This document shows positions 16,866 through 24,992 of a stretch of 64,000 bases of DNA, one piece after another (the stretch's first letter is position 1; every line of letters begins with the position of its first letter). This DNA is from Halorientalis regularis (lineage in GTDB: Archaea; Halobacteriota; Halobacteria; Halobacteriales; Haloarculaceae), in the NCBI RefSeq assembly GCF_023698535.1, contig NZ_JALJCL010000008.1, positions 62,001-126,000 of the forward strand, given 5' to 3'. A program made the position numbers and the translations under genes. The notes below the pieces were generated by a model, which saw nothing but the letters and a program-made list of their open reading frames with translations, did no database searches and was not told where the DNA came from.

Positions 16866-18443
16866 ATGGCACGGAGAGACGACGACGGCGACACCGGTGA
16901 GGAACCGTTCGAAGCCGAGCTGGCGGAGCTGGCCCAGCAGGACGATCCCGCCATCGAGTTCTACGGGGGGACGGCCGTCAGTGCCCTCCCCATCGGGCTG
17001 TTCATCGTGTGGGCCATCGTCCAGAGCGGCCTGTTCGGTATCTCCGACACGACCGGCCTCGTGATCGGGATGCTCCTCTCGCTCATCGTTGGCATGCTGT
17101 TCGTCCGCGGGAACTGGAAGGGCTACGCCAACACGATCTTCGAGGGGATGACACAGCGCGTCGCCGCGACGGCCATCGTCGCCTGGCTGTGGGCCGGCAT
17201 GTTCGCCTCGACCCTGCAGGCCGGCGGCTTCGTCGACGGCCTCGTGTGGGCCGCCACCGCGCTCGACGTGGGGGCCGCGCTGTTCCCCGCCGCGACCTTC
17301 ATCCTCGCCGCCTTGCTGGCGACCGGCATCGGGACCGGCTACGGGACCGCCGTCGCCTTTACCACCCTCTTTTTCCCCGCCGGCGTCCTGCTCGGTGCGA
17401 ACCCCGTCCTCGTGTTCGGTGCGATCCTCTCGGGGGCGGTGTTCGGCGACAACCTCGCACCCGTCAGCGACACCACCATCGTCAGCGCCGTCACCCAGGA
17501 CGCGGACATCGGTGGCGTCGTCGCCTCCCGCTTCAAGTACGCGATCGTCCCGGCGATGATCGCGTTCGTCGCCTACGTCGTCGCCGGTAACCTGATGCCC
17601 GGCATCGAGGTCGCCGGACAGGCCCGCGAGATCTTCGTCGAGAGCGCCAACCCCGCCGGTCTCCTGCATCTGGTCTCGATGGGCGTCGTGATCGCCACCG
17701 CCGTCCGGGGCCGCCACATCGTCGAGGCCATCTCGTGGGGCCTCATCGTCGCGGTCGCGTTCAACCTCCTGTTCGATCTGGCCCCACCGGCCGACATGCT
17801 CCTCTTCCGCGCGCCGGCCCGCTCGGGCGTGGCCGAGGCGGTCGCCTGGCTTCCCATCGTCGAGATCGCGGGCTCGGGCGAGTCGCCTGGCGTCGCCGGC
17901 AGTCTCTACAGCGGTGCGGCGGGCTTCTTCCCGCTGATCGTCCTCACCCTGTTGATCGTCGCCGGCGCACGCATCATGATCCGGGGCGGCGGGTTCGCCG
18001 CGCTTCAGGAGTGGTTGCTCTCGACGGTCGCCACGTCGGTCACCCGCGCCGAGACCACGATGGTGCTGGGGACCGCGGCCGTCAACGCGATGATCACGAT
18101 CAACACCGCCGCCGAGATCGCCATCGCACCCTACATCTCGACCATCGGTCGGCGGTTCAACCTCAACGGCTACCGTCGGGCGAACATCCTGGACGCCAAC
18201 ACCTCCGCGCTGGGCTACATCTTCCCGTGGGCCGGCGGCGTGCTGGTCGGCATCGCCGCCATGCAGGGCCTCCCCGGGCAGTACGCCTGGTTCGAGCCCA
18301 GCATGATGGTCAACCCAGTCGCGGTCGTCCCCTACGTGTTCCACGGCTGGTTGCTCGTCGCCACGTTCCTGTTCGCCGCCTGGACCGGCTTCGGGCGTGA
18401 ATACGTCTCCGACCGCGAGGCCGGGGAGGTGGGTCGCGTATGA
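16866..18443 (+). CDS. nhaC: NhaC-family Na+/H+ antiporter
   Basis: 525 residues with a hydrophilic N-terminus of about 35 residues and roughly 11-12 TM segments. Family features include the repeated half-helix segments with GDNLAPVSDTTIVSA, the conserved NhaC core motif, and the second-half NTAAEIAIAPYISTIG/NILDANTSALGYIFPW. It is expected to exchange Na+ for H+ at the cytoplasmic membrane, relevant to life in saturated brine. A Met at 16836 would add ten residues; 16866 fits the family and the weak AGCTTGTA box about 30 bases upstream. The stop overlaps the next gene by four bases (ATGA). Confidence 0.93.
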   Translation: MARRDDDGDTGEEPFEAELAELAQQDDPAIEFYGGTAVSALPIGLFIVWAIVQSGLFGISDTTGLVIGMLLSLIVGMLFVRGNWKGYANTIFEGMTQRVAATAIVAWLWAGMFASTLQAGGFVDGLVWAATALDVGAALFPAATFILAALLATGIGTGYGTAVAFTTLFFPAGVLLGANPVLVFGAILSGAVFGDNLAPVSDTTIVSAVTQDADIGGVVASRFKYAIVPAMIAFVAYVVAGNLMPGIEVAGQAREIFVESANPAGLLHLVSMGVVIATAVRGRHIVEAISWGLIVAVAFNLLFDLAPPADMLLFRAPARSGVAEAVAWLPIVEIAGSGESPGVAGSLYSGAAGFFPLIVLTLLIVAGARIMIRGGGFAALQEWLLSTVATSVTRAETTMVLGTAAVNAMITINTAAEIAIAPYISTIGRRFNLNGYRRANILDANTSALGYIFPWAGGVLVGIAAMQGLPGQYAWFEPSMMVNPVAVVPYVFHGWLLVATFLFAAWTGFGREYVSDREAGEVGRV

Positions 18444-18700
18444 GTTCCCTCGAAAAGTTCCTGGCCGGCTGGCGGTTCCGGTCTCGGACACCGACTTTCG
18501 AGTCGGGCGTGGAACTCGTGGCCTACGTCACTGACGCCGACGGTGGCACCAGCGTCCTCAGGATCGGCGACTCGCGGCTCGAACTCGACGAACATGTCCC
18601 GGAGGACGCGCAGGTCCGCGTCCGGGTCACCGCCTTCGACGACGAGACCCATCGGGGCGAGGCGGAACTGCTGGACGTGCTGGGGACCGCGACGTTCTGA
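18440..18700 (+). CDS. Small haloarchaeal protein, TRAM/OB-like beta barrel (tentative)
   Basis: 86 residues, mainly alternating beta-strand pattern after residue 20: GVELVAYVTDADGGTSVLRI, ELDEHVPEDAQVRVRVTAFDD and AELLDVLG. The pattern (ligand strand, VP...V.VRV) resembles a TRAM or OB barrel, but the match is by eye only. It overlaps the NhaC stop by four bases and precedes arfC by 70 bases. Function unknown. Confidence 0.75.
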   Translation: MSSLEKFLAGWRFRSRTPTFESGVELVAYVTDADGGTSVLRIGDSRLELDEHVPEDAQVRVRVTAFDDETHRGEAELLDVLGTATF

Positions 18701-18770
18701 GCGGGAGCGAGCGCTCGCGAACGCCCTGCCGTTCCGTAAGAGGGTTGTCTCCCGCCTCGGAACGGGAGGT

Positions 18771-19433
18771 ATGCACGTCGTCGTCAACGCCGCGATGAGT
18801 GCCGACGGAAAGCTCTCCTCGCGGGAGCGGACACAGATCGAGATCAGTGGGCCCGACGACTTCGACAGGGTCGACCAGTTGCGGGCCGACAGCGACGCGA
18901 TCATGGTCGGCGTCGGGACAGTGCTGGCCGACGATCCATCACTGACCCTCGACAGCGAGGAACGCAAGCAGGCCCGCCGCGACCGGGGCGACCCGGAGAA
19001 CCCTGCCCGCGTCGTGGCCGACTCCCGCGTCCGGACGCCCCCGGACGCCACAGTGCTGAACGACGCGGCCCACACCTACCTGCTGGTCAGTCAGGCCGCG
19101 CCGACGGACTTCGTCGAGCAGATGGAGGAGGCCGGGGCCACGGTCATCGCGACCGGCGAGGACCGGGTGAACCTGACGACCGCCCTCGGGAAACTGGAGG
19201 GCGATGGGGTCGAGCAACTGATGGTCGAGGGTGGCGGCGAACTCATCTTCTCGCTGGTCGAAGCGGAGCTGGTCGACGAGCTCTCGGTGTTCGTCGGCCC
19301 GAAGATCATCGGCGGTCGGGACGCCCCCACGCTGGCCGACGGTGACGGCTTCACCGAGGAGTTTCCCGAACTGGAGCTACGATCGGTCGAGCGCCTGGAC
19401 GGGGGCGCGCTGCTAGAGTGGGACGTGCGCTGA
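18771..19433 (+). CDS. arfC: 2,5-diamino-6-(ribosylamino)-4(3H)-pyrimidinone 5'-phosphate reductase
   Basis: 220 residues of the RibD C-terminal/DHFR-like fold. Signatures: NAAMSADGKLSSRER at the start, the substrate/cofactor segment VGVGTVLADDPSLT, PARVVADSRVRTP, and the NADPH glycine motif MVEGGGELIFSLVEA. The enzyme reduces the pyrimidinone product of GTP cyclohydrolase III chemistry on the way to riboflavin and F420. The ATG at 18771 begins exactly at the conserved N-terminus. It follows the NhaC and small-protein genes without obvious functional link. Confidence 0.93.
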   Translation: MHVVVNAAMSADGKLSSRERTQIEISGPDDFDRVDQLRADSDAIMVGVGTVLADDPSLTLDSEERKQARRDRGDPENPARVVADSRVRTPPDATVLNDAAHTYLLVSQAAPTDFVEQMEEAGATVIATGEDRVNLTTALGKLEGDGVEQLMVEGGGELIFSLVEAELVDELSVFVGPKIIGGRDAPTLADGDGFTEEFPELELRSVERLDGGALLEWDVR

Positions 19434-19549
19434 GAGTCGAGTCCGTCTCCGCCCGGAAACGACACAGGAGAGACGCCACGCCGCTCCAGCAGCCACACCA
19501 CAACCACCAGCGTTCTCAGCCGGGCGAAAAGCTATACGCGTCGCCCACC

Positions 19550-19801
19550 GTGTTAGTGTGTGATACATTCGGTGCAGGAAACGACCCTGACGGATTCGCT
19601 CGGGACCTCGACGAGAGCGGACTCGGCACTGAAGCGCGTGCGGCGATTGGCTCCGTCGGGTGGCCGCTGTACTGCTACTCCGTGCACGACGACAAACGAG
19701 GGACACAGTTCGTCGGGCTTTGGCCGGCACCCCGTCGCTGGCTCGCCATCTACTTCGAACTGGACGATATCGGAGGCATGCTCGGTCGGATCGAGGACTG
19801 A
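19550..19801 (+). CDS. Hypothetical small protein (start uncertain)
   Basis: About 83 residues from a GTG at 19550: VLVCDTFGAGNDPDGFARDL at the start, then EARAAIGSVGWPLYCYSVH and FVGLWPAPRRWLAIYFELDD. It is amphipathic with a Trp/Tyr-rich C-terminal half and no clear TM. GCTATACG at 19531-19538 is a plausible promoter box and would place the 5' end near 19556-19561. I do not recognise a family. Base composition here is less GC-rich than the neighbours, and it stands at the head of a run of small genes. It may be real or a chance frame. Confidence 0.45.
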   Translation: MLVCDTFGAGNDPDGFARDLDESGLGTEARAAIGSVGWPLYCYSVHDDKRGTQFVGLWPAPRRWLAIYFELDDIGGMLGRIED

Positions 19802-19870
19802 TTCGCTCGGGGTGCCCCGGCAGCCATACGGAATCCATCGAACACCCGGTTTTCAGACACTTCACGAAAT

Positions 19871-20110
19871 ATGAGCGCCAACCTGACCACGACACTCCGG
19901 CAACTCGACATCGAAACCAGAATTCAGTACGGTATGATGTTCCTGTTCGGGACACTCTGCCTGATCGCAGCGGCCGCGCCGCTGGAGCTACTCAGCAAAG
20001 CCGTCATCGTCTCGACACTGTTTGGATTCACGGCCGGCATCTGGGTCTCGCATCTCGTCCAGATCGTTCAGAAGGCCGCCAAGAAACAGCGGGGAGGGAC
20101 GACCCAATGA
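19871..20110 (+). CDS. Small two-TM membrane protein
   Basis: 79 residues: a short polar N-terminus (about 1-18), two TM helices (about 20-38 and 45-66), and a basic tail (QKAAKKQRGG). The stop overlaps the ATG of the next small membrane gene (ATGA at 20107-20110), so the two are co-translated. No family is recognised. The pairing of two tiny membrane proteins is compatible with a two-component holin-like, transporter or toxin-type pair, but nothing in the sequence decides this. Confidence 0.7.
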   Translation: MSANLTTTLRQLDIETRIQYGMMFLFGTLCLIAAAAPLELLSKAVIVSTLFGFTAGIWVSHLVQIVQKAAKKQRGGTTQ

Positions 20111-20379
20111 GTGCAGACACTGTCGACGACGAGCCACAATCCTCGGTGTTTCTCGACAGTATCGAGTTTCTCACCGGTGAAGACCCCAGTGCAGGCTCGT
20201 TCCTTCTCGTCGTCGGGATCATCACCTGCGTGTTCATCGCGGGCTTCCAGTTCACCCTCCCGGACCCGATCTCACTCATCCTCACTGGACTCGTGTTGGT
20301 CGTCGCCGTAATCAGTTTCTTGATCGGGGCGATTCTCGACGCACTCGGGTACTTCGACACACCGCCAGCGGACACCTGA
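20107..20379 (+). CDS. Small two-TM membrane protein (second of pair)
   Basis: 90 residues: an acidic N-terminal about 28 residues, then two TM helices (about 30-49 and 57-78) and an acidic tail. The start is fixed by the four-base overlap with the upstream gene. Opposite tail charges of the two partners (basic upstream, acidic here) would fit a complex. No homologue is recognised. Confidence 0.7.
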   Translation: MSADTVDDEPQSSVFLDSIEFLTGEDPSAGSFLLVVGIITCVFIAGFQFTLPDPISLILTGLVLVVAVISFLIGAILDALGYFDTPPADT

Positions 20380-20516
20380 TCGGCCAGCCGACGGCGCCGT
20401 TTCATCTCACGGTCGAGACTGTCCGCGAGTCCCCGAAGCGGTTGGGCGTGGGAGCCGAGCACTCACGGATACCGATATCGCCGGACGGTCGGTCCGGAGA
20501 AAATCTTCGCCGCCGC

Positions 20517-20807
20517 TCAGTGATCGTGGCCGGTCATGTCCGCGAACGTCTGCCCGAACCGCTCCTCGAACAGGTCCATCGTCACGTCCTCGGCGGCCTG
20601 CACGTCCTCGCCGGGTTCGCCCTGGGCGTGGTGGATCGCGCCGTGGATGCGCTGGGCCAGCCCGATCATGGCGATGTCGCCGACGATTTCGGGATCCGTC
20701 TCCTCTCCCTCCCGGAGCATGTTCAGCAGGCCCGTCGGGATTTCGAGTTCGTCGCTGGTTCCGTCCTCTGTCTCGATAGTGAGCGTCGCAGTGTCCTGAT
20801 CGGTCAT
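20517..20807 (-). CDS. Conserved haloarchaeal acidic hypothetical protein
   Basis: 96 residues. A beta-rich start (TATLTIETEDGTSDELEIP) is followed by helices GLLNMLREGEETDPEIVGDIAMIGLAQRIHG and EDVTMDLFEERFGQTF. No TM and no cysteines. A CTTTAGG box 25 bases upstream supports the start at 20807. It reads like a single-copy conserved haloarchaeal gene rather than a random frame, but I cannot name a function. Confidence 0.75.
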   Translation of the reverse strand: MTDQDTATLTIETEDGTSDELEIPTGLLNMLREGEETDPEIVGDIAMIGLAQRIHGAIHHAQGEPGEDVQAAEDVTMDLFEERFGQTFADMTGHDH

Positions 20808-20929
20808 GGCCCCCCTTGGCAGACCGGCCTAAAGCATCTGTTGGGTTCGGCAGGGCAGACCGGTCACCGCACGGAGGGCTACCGACGGCTCTGATCCCTC
20901 CGTAGCTCTCAATATCCCTGTTAGCGAGC

Positions 20930-20937
20930 TATTTACA
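20930..20937 (+). promoter_or_regulatory. TATA box for 45-residue membrane microprotein
   Basis: TATTTACA is centred 26 bases upstream of the ATG at 20959. Confidence 0.5.
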
Positions 20938-20958
20938 ACGGGCCGAGAATATCGACGT

Positions 20959-21096
20959 ATGATCGGGTCCGGCATCCTGCTCCTGTTGACCCTGCTTATT
21001 ACCGTGGGTTGGCTCTACGTCGAGATGACCGACGCTCTCGGGACGGCGGACCGAGGGCAAACCGCCCGCGACGGCGACACGGACGCCGACCTGTAG
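20959..21096 (+). CDS. 45-residue single-TM microprotein
   Basis: An ATG at 20959 opens a 45-codon frame: TM helix MIGSGILLLLTLLITVGWLY, then a short acidic tail ending in DTDADL and TAG. The promoter box at the leaderless distance and the acidic haloarchaeal tail argue for a genuine gene. The function is unknown; single-TM microproteins often modulate a larger membrane complex. Confidence 0.6.
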   Translation: MIGSGILLLLTLLITVGWLYVEMTDALGTADRGQTARDGDTDADL

Positions 21097-21141
21097 ACGA
21101 CTCCGAGTCATCGCGCCGAAATCTACTTCACCGCCGCCGAC

Positions 21142-22194
21142 GTGTCGCCGCACGTACCATTGGTTCGCCCTGCCCGCGCGATGGCTCCCCTCCTCGCGCT
21201 CACCGCGCTCGCGGTGGTCCCCGCCACCGCGGCCCCGCCGCCGGAGTCAGTCTGTGCCCCCTGTCAGGAGGGGCTGGAGTGGACCGCCCATCGCCACGAC
21301 GTCGCGCTCGACGTGACACACAGCAACGCGACCATCCAGGCCTACCCCAACGGCAGTGCCACCTGGACAGTCACCAGCCAGTTCGCCCCACGGGTGCCCG
21401 ACCGATACGCCACCGGTCCAAACGAGTCATTCACTGATCCGTCCGTCCTCGCACGCGACGAGGGACTCGCCCGGACCGTCGCCGGCGACGCGGCCGACCA
21501 CACCGACGACAGCGTGTCGGAGGAGATCCGTCTCCAGTCGGTCACCGTCGCGAACGACACGATCAGGTTCCAGTTCCTGGAGCCAACCGTCGCGCAACAC
21601 GCCCCGGGCGGCGTCGTGCTCGTCGAGGAATTCCATCCTGACGGCCCCCACACCGGCTGGGTCGTCGACGTGAACCGACTCCGGATCGTCGGCCCGCCCG
21701 GGACGACGCTGGCAAACGACGTCGAGGACGCGGTCGGCGACCACGGCGCGGTCGATGGCCGGACGCTCACGCTCGGCGGAAACACGACCGAACCGCCCGC
21801 CCTGCCCGAGGACCGGTTCTTCCTCGCGTTCGCGCCGTCCGGGCAGTGGGCCGGCCCGGTCGCCACGCTCGCCATCGCCTCGGTGACGGTGCCGCGGTTC
21901 CTCAAGGGTCTGGTCGCGACGCAACTCGTCGGTGCCGTCGCGCTCGCGCTCTCGCTGGGGACGGTCTTCTGGCTCCGGCGTCGGCGCGGTGAGTCGCTGG
22001 ATCGGCAGTCACTCACGCTCTGGGTCGGCGTGGCGGTCTCGATGTACCTGTTGCCGACGCTCTCGCTGTTCGGCCTGGTCAACCGGCCGGTCGGGCTCTC
22101 CCTGGGTCCGATTTCCGATCTCGTCCGGATTGGGGTCGCCGTCGCCGTCGGTGTGGGTAGCTGGTACGGCTTCGGCGTGCTTCTCGACAGGTGA
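21142..22194 (+). CDS. Membrane-anchored secreted protein with C-terminal TM bundle
   Basis: 350 residues. A Sec-type signal (RPAR n-region, hydrophobic MAPLLALTALAVVPATAA) precedes an extracytoplasmic domain of about 200 residues with several N-glycosylation sequons (SNATI, NGSAT, PNESF, NTTEP) and a CAPC pair just after the signal. Four TM helices follow from about residue 255, with a basic RRRR loop. A GTG start at 21142 keeps the positive n-region; the ATG at 21181 is the alternative. The beta-rich outer domain plus TM bundle recalls haloarchaeal surface proteins of unknown function. Confidence 0.8.
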   Translation: MSPHVPLVRPARAMAPLLALTALAVVPATAAPPPESVCAPCQEGLEWTAHRHDVALDVTHSNATIQAYPNGSATWTVTSQFAPRVPDRYATGPNESFTDPSVLARDEGLARTVAGDAADHTDDSVSEEIRLQSVTVANDTIRFQFLEPTVAQHAPGGVVLVEEFHPDGPHTGWVVDVNRLRIVGPPGTTLANDVEDAVGDHGAVDGRTLTLGGNTTEPPALPEDRFFLAFAPSGQWAGPVATLAIASVTVPRFLKGLVATQLVGAVALALSLGTVFWLRRRRGESLDRQSLTLWVGVAVSMYLLPTLSLFGLVNRPVGLSLGPISDLVRIGVAVAVGVGSWYGFGVLLDR

Positions 22195-22216
22195 AACGGC
22201 AAACCGTCGAAAAAAT

Positions 22217-23269
22217 TCAGTCGTCGGCTTCCGCGCTGACTTCTTCACCCTCCGCGGCCTCGGCAGTCACGGTGTCTTCGAGGTAGTCGTCGGCGTCCAG
22301 CGCGGCCTTGACGCCCATCCCGCCGGCCGTCGCCGCCTGCTGGTAGTGGTGGTCGACCACGTCGCCGGCCCCGAAGATGCCTTCGACGGCAGTTTTCGTC
22401 TGGCCGCCGCCGTCGCCGCCCTGGGTCTCCAGGTAGCCCGCGTCGTCCATCTCGACGCCCGTGCCTTCGAGGTAGTCGGTGTTGGGCGTGTGGCCGATGG
22501 CGAGGAACACGGCACCCACGTCGAGTTGCAGCTGCTCGGTGTCAGGGGCGTCGAGTTTGTCCGTGGGGTGGCCCCCGGGGTGACGGACCAGATCCACGTG
22601 GTCCACACCATCTTCCTCTGAGCCGTGGATCTCGACGGCCTCGGTGTTTTTCATGATCTTCACGTCGCCAGCCTCGACCTTCTCCTCGATGCGGTCGATC
22701 CAGTAGTCCTCGGCGCGGAACTCCTCGCGGCGGTGGGCGATGTAGACCGTGTCGGCGAACTTCGTGAGGAAGTTGGCCTCCTCCATCGCGGCGTCGCCGC
22801 CGCCGATCACGAGCATGTCCTCGCCGCGGAAGAACGCGCCGTCGCAGGTCGCACAGGTCGACACACCGAATCCCATCAGCTCGTCCTCGCCGGGGATGCC
22901 CAGCGTGCGGGCGCTCGCACCCGAGGCGACGATGAGCCCGTCGCAGGTGTAGACGGTGCCGTCACGGAGTTCGACGCGGAACGGGCGGCCGTCGGCCTCG
23001 ACGTCGGTGACGATCCCGTGGTCGATCTCCGTCCCGAACTGCCGGGCCTGCTCTTTCATGTTGTTCACCAGATCGGGACCGCTGATCCCGTCGGGGAAGC
23101 CGGGGTAGTTGGCCACGTCGGTCGTCAGCGTGAGCTGGCCGCCCGGCTCGTCGCCCTCCAGCACGAGCGGATCGTTGTTCGAGCGGGCGGCGTAGATCGC
23201 GGCGCTCAGGCCCGCGATCCCCGAACCAGCGATGATGAGCCTCCGGTGTTCGACGGCCTCGTCAGTCAT
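22217..23269 (-). CDS. trxB: Thioredoxin reductase (NAD(P)H/FAD)
   Basis: 350 residues. The N-terminal FAD motif GSGIAGLSAA (15-24), the redox pair Cys139-Cys142 in STCATCDGAFF, the NADPH motif GGGDAAMEEA and the C-terminal FAD motif GIFGAGDV are all present. It reduces thioredoxin; a thioredoxin-like protein is encoded at 53385. The Met at 23269 was chosen over longer in-frame starts because a CTTAATAC box lies 27 bases upstream (23293-23300) and homologues begin here. The C-terminal about 25 residues are an acidic Ala/Glu-rich extension. Divergent from the DUF357 gene. Confidence 0.95.
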   Translation of the reverse strand: MTDEAVEHRRLIIAGSGIAGLSAAIYAARSNNDPLVLEGDEPGGQLTLTTDVANYPGFPDGISGPDLVNNMKEQARQFGTEIDHGIVTDVEADGRPFRVELRDGTVYTCDGLIVASGASARTLGIPGEDELMGFGVSTCATCDGAFFRGEDMLVIGGGDAAMEEANFLTKFADTVYIAHRREEFRAEDYWIDRIEEKVEAGDVKIMKNTEAVEIHGSEEDGVDHVDLVRHPGGHPTDKLDAPDTEQLQLDVGAVFLAIGHTPNTDYLEGTGVEMDDAGYLETQGGDGGGQTKTAVEGIFGAGDVVDHHYQQAATAGGMGVKAALDADDYLEDTVTAEAAEGEEVSAEADD

Positions 23270-23292
23270 GTGTGAGAGTAGTTGGGGGCGGC

Positions 23293-23300
23293 GTATTAAG
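23293..23300 (-). promoter_or_regulatory. TATA box for trxB
   Basis: The minus strand reads CTTAATAC, centred 27 bases before the Met at 23269, which decides that start. Confidence 0.6.
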
Positions 23301-23399
23301 CCTACGCTGTCCTGTACGGCTCGGACACGGCCTCCTAGCAGGCGGCTCGCTCGCAGGCCCGTCGACACGCTTAGGACCGGACGAACAGATGGGTGACAC

Positions 23400-23684
23400 A
23401 TGCCCGCCGACCTGGCCGAGAAGACCGACCGCTACGAGGACCTACTCGCCGAAGCGCTCGACGCCGCGGAGGTGGCTGTCCCCCCGGACTCGCCGCTGGG
23501 CGACGCCGCCGCCGAGTGCGAAGAGATGGCCCGCTCCTATCTCGAAGACGGCCGCCACTTCCGGGCCGACGACGACCCTGTTAACGCACTCGCCGCGTTC
23601 TCCTACGGCCACGCTTGGCTCGACGCCGGCGCGCGCATCGGCCTGTTCGACGTGCCCGACGAGGGGCACCTCTTCACTATCTGA
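23400..23684 (+). CDS. DUF357 family protein
   Basis: 94 residues, all helical, matching archaeal DUF357: CEEMARSYLEDGRHFRADDDPVNALAAF, then SYGHAWLDAGARIGLF. The paired helices with the conserved YGHAWLDAG segment are the family hallmark. The role is unknown. GCTTAGG (23369-23375) is 27 bases upstream of the ATG. It shares a 130-base divergent promoter region with trxB. Confidence 0.88.
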   Translation: MPADLAEKTDRYEDLLAEALDAAEVAVPPDSPLGDAAAECEEMARSYLEDGRHFRADDDPVNALAAFSYGHAWLDAGARIGLFDVPDEGHLFTI

Positions 23685-23819
23685 CATTTCACCGCGTCCG
23701 TCATATGCGACGCCTGAGACGCCCCGGAAACAGTTTTCGGATACGACTGTGCAGAATTTGGGCAGGAACCGAGAAAGTGATTATTATTCGATATCAGAGA
23801 GCAACGACCGGGGATACAG

Positions 23820-24566
23820 ATGGCAAAGACTCGACGCGAGACGCTACGGTGGATGGGTACAGGAACGGCGGCAGTCGCGGGACTCAGCGGAACCGCGAGC
23901 GCGCGGTTCGGCGACGACGAAGACGAGGACGACCCCGCCGAGGTGCGGGTGATCCACGCCTCACCGGACGCGCCGGCCGTCGACGTGTTCGTCGGTGGAA
24001 ACCCGGTGCTGGAGGACGTTCCGTTCAAGACGGTGAGCGACTACCTGGAACTCGAACCCGGGAGTTACGACGTGGCGGTGGCCCCCGCCGACGCGGGCGT
24101 TGGGTCCGCAGTCATCGACACCGAAGTCACCGTCGAGGCGGACACGGACTACACGGTCGCTGCGACCGGTCGGCTCGCCGACATCCAGGCGACGGTGCTG
24201 GTCGACGACAACGACGACGACTTCCCGCCGCTCCCGCGGGTGCGCGTGGTCCACCTCTCCCCGGACGCGCCGGCCGTCGACGTGGTCAAGGACGCCTTCT
24301 TCGGCGACCTGGAACTCGTCGAGGACCTCGAATTCCGCGGGCAGAGCGAGTATCTCGACCTGCTGCCCCTGGAGTACGACCTGTCGGTGCGGCCGGCCGG
24401 CGGCGACGAGAGCGTCTTCGACTTCTCGGCCGACACGGACGTGGGGGCGACCTACACGGCCTTCGCGGTGGGCCTCCTCGAACCGCCCGAGGACGCCGAC
24501 AACCAGGCGTTCGACGTTGTGCTGGCCGAGGACGTGGCCCCGCTGTCGGAGCGGTTCGGTCGATAG
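23820..24566 (+). CDS. Secreted protein with two DUF4397 domains, Tat signal
   Basis: 248 residues. A twin-arginine signal (TRRETLRWMG, then an Ala/Gly h-region ending ASA) precedes an acidic spacer and two DUF4397 beta domains (about 40-125 and 140-235). Each starts with the VRV(I/V)H.SPDAPAVDV motif and contains a LEPGSYD/LPLEYDL strand. DUF4397 is a bacterial and archaeal cell-surface beta-sandwich of unknown ligand. A TTATTATT box (23781-23788) lies about 33 bases upstream. A second two-domain paralogue at 25410 lies about 0.85 kb downstream. Confidence 0.88.
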   Translation: MAKTRRETLRWMGTGTAAVAGLSGTASARFGDDEDEDDPAEVRVIHASPDAPAVDVFVGGNPVLEDVPFKTVSDYLELEPGSYDVAVAPADAGVGSAVIDTEVTVEADTDYTVAATGRLADIQATVLVDDNDDDFPPLPRVRVVHLSPDAPAVDVVKDAFFGDLELVEDLEFRGQSEYLDLLPLEYDLSVRPAGGDESVFDFSADTDVGATYTAFAVGLLEPPEDADNQAFDVVLAEDVAPLSERFGR

Positions 24567-24625
24567 AAACGCGACTGGTAGGCGGCCACAAGTCCACTCT
24601 TTCGCGAAGGTTCGGCGCGTGTCGG

Positions 24626-24634
24626 TATTATTAA
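24626..24634 (+). promoter_or_regulatory. TATA box for winged-helix gene
   Basis: TATTATTAA is centred exactly 27 bases upstream of the GTG at 24657, supporting a GTG leaderless start. Confidence 0.6.
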
Positions 24635-24656
24635 CTGGCGTGGGGGTGCTTTCTCC

Positions 24657-24938
24657 GTGGGAATGGAGGGTGTCCTATGGTACGTGCTGACTGGGACGCG
24701 TGGCGGTGCGAACCGGGCACGCATCCTCCAGACGATAGAGGCGCGTCCGCGGAACGCCAATCAGTTGGCCGAGGAGCTCGATCTGGACTACAAGACGGTT
24801 CGCCATCACCTCGACGTGTTGACTGATAACGGGGTCGTCGAGAAGAGCGGAGACGACTACGGCGCGGTTTATCTCCTGACCGACCGGACACGACACCACT
24901 GGGACACCATCGAAGAGATCATCGCGGAGGTCGATTAG
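24657..24938 (+). CDS. Winged-helix transcriptional regulator (ArsR-like)
   Basis: 93 residues forming one winged-helix domain: NRARILQTIEARPRNANQLA (helices 1-2), the recognition helix DYKTVRHHLDVLTDNGVVEK, the wing DDYGAVYLLT and a C-terminal helix. The GTG at 24657 matches the TATA spacing; an ATG at 24663 is the alternative. It probably regulates itself or the adjacent 3-TM gene, which starts 54 bases downstream from its own TATA box. Such HTH plus small membrane protein pairs recur in haloarchaea. Confidence 0.88.
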   Translation: MGMEGVLWYVLTGTRGGANRARILQTIEARPRNANQLAEELDLDYKTVRHHLDVLTDNGVVEKSGDDYGAVYLLTDRTRHHWDTIEEIIAEVD

Positions 24939-24960
24939 TATGGCCGAATTTGGGAAAGAC

Positions 24961-24967
24961 TATATTC
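24961..24967 (+). promoter_or_regulatory. TATA box for 3-TM protein gene
   Basis: TATATTC is centred about 28 bases upstream of the ATG at 24993. Confidence 0.5.
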
Positions 24968-24992
24968 GCGGACACGACGAACGGAGGGACAG

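Noticed and set aside
16740-18491. Upstream extension of the rpa1 frame antisense to NhaC
   Set aside because: The extension is Gly/Asp/Arg low complexity and mirrors the NhaC coding sequence. The TATA box at 16762-16769 fixes the start at 16739.
18765-18770. GGAGGT next to the arfC ATG as a Shine-Dalgarno
   Set aside because: There is no spacer before the ATG, too close to function as a normal ribosome binding site.
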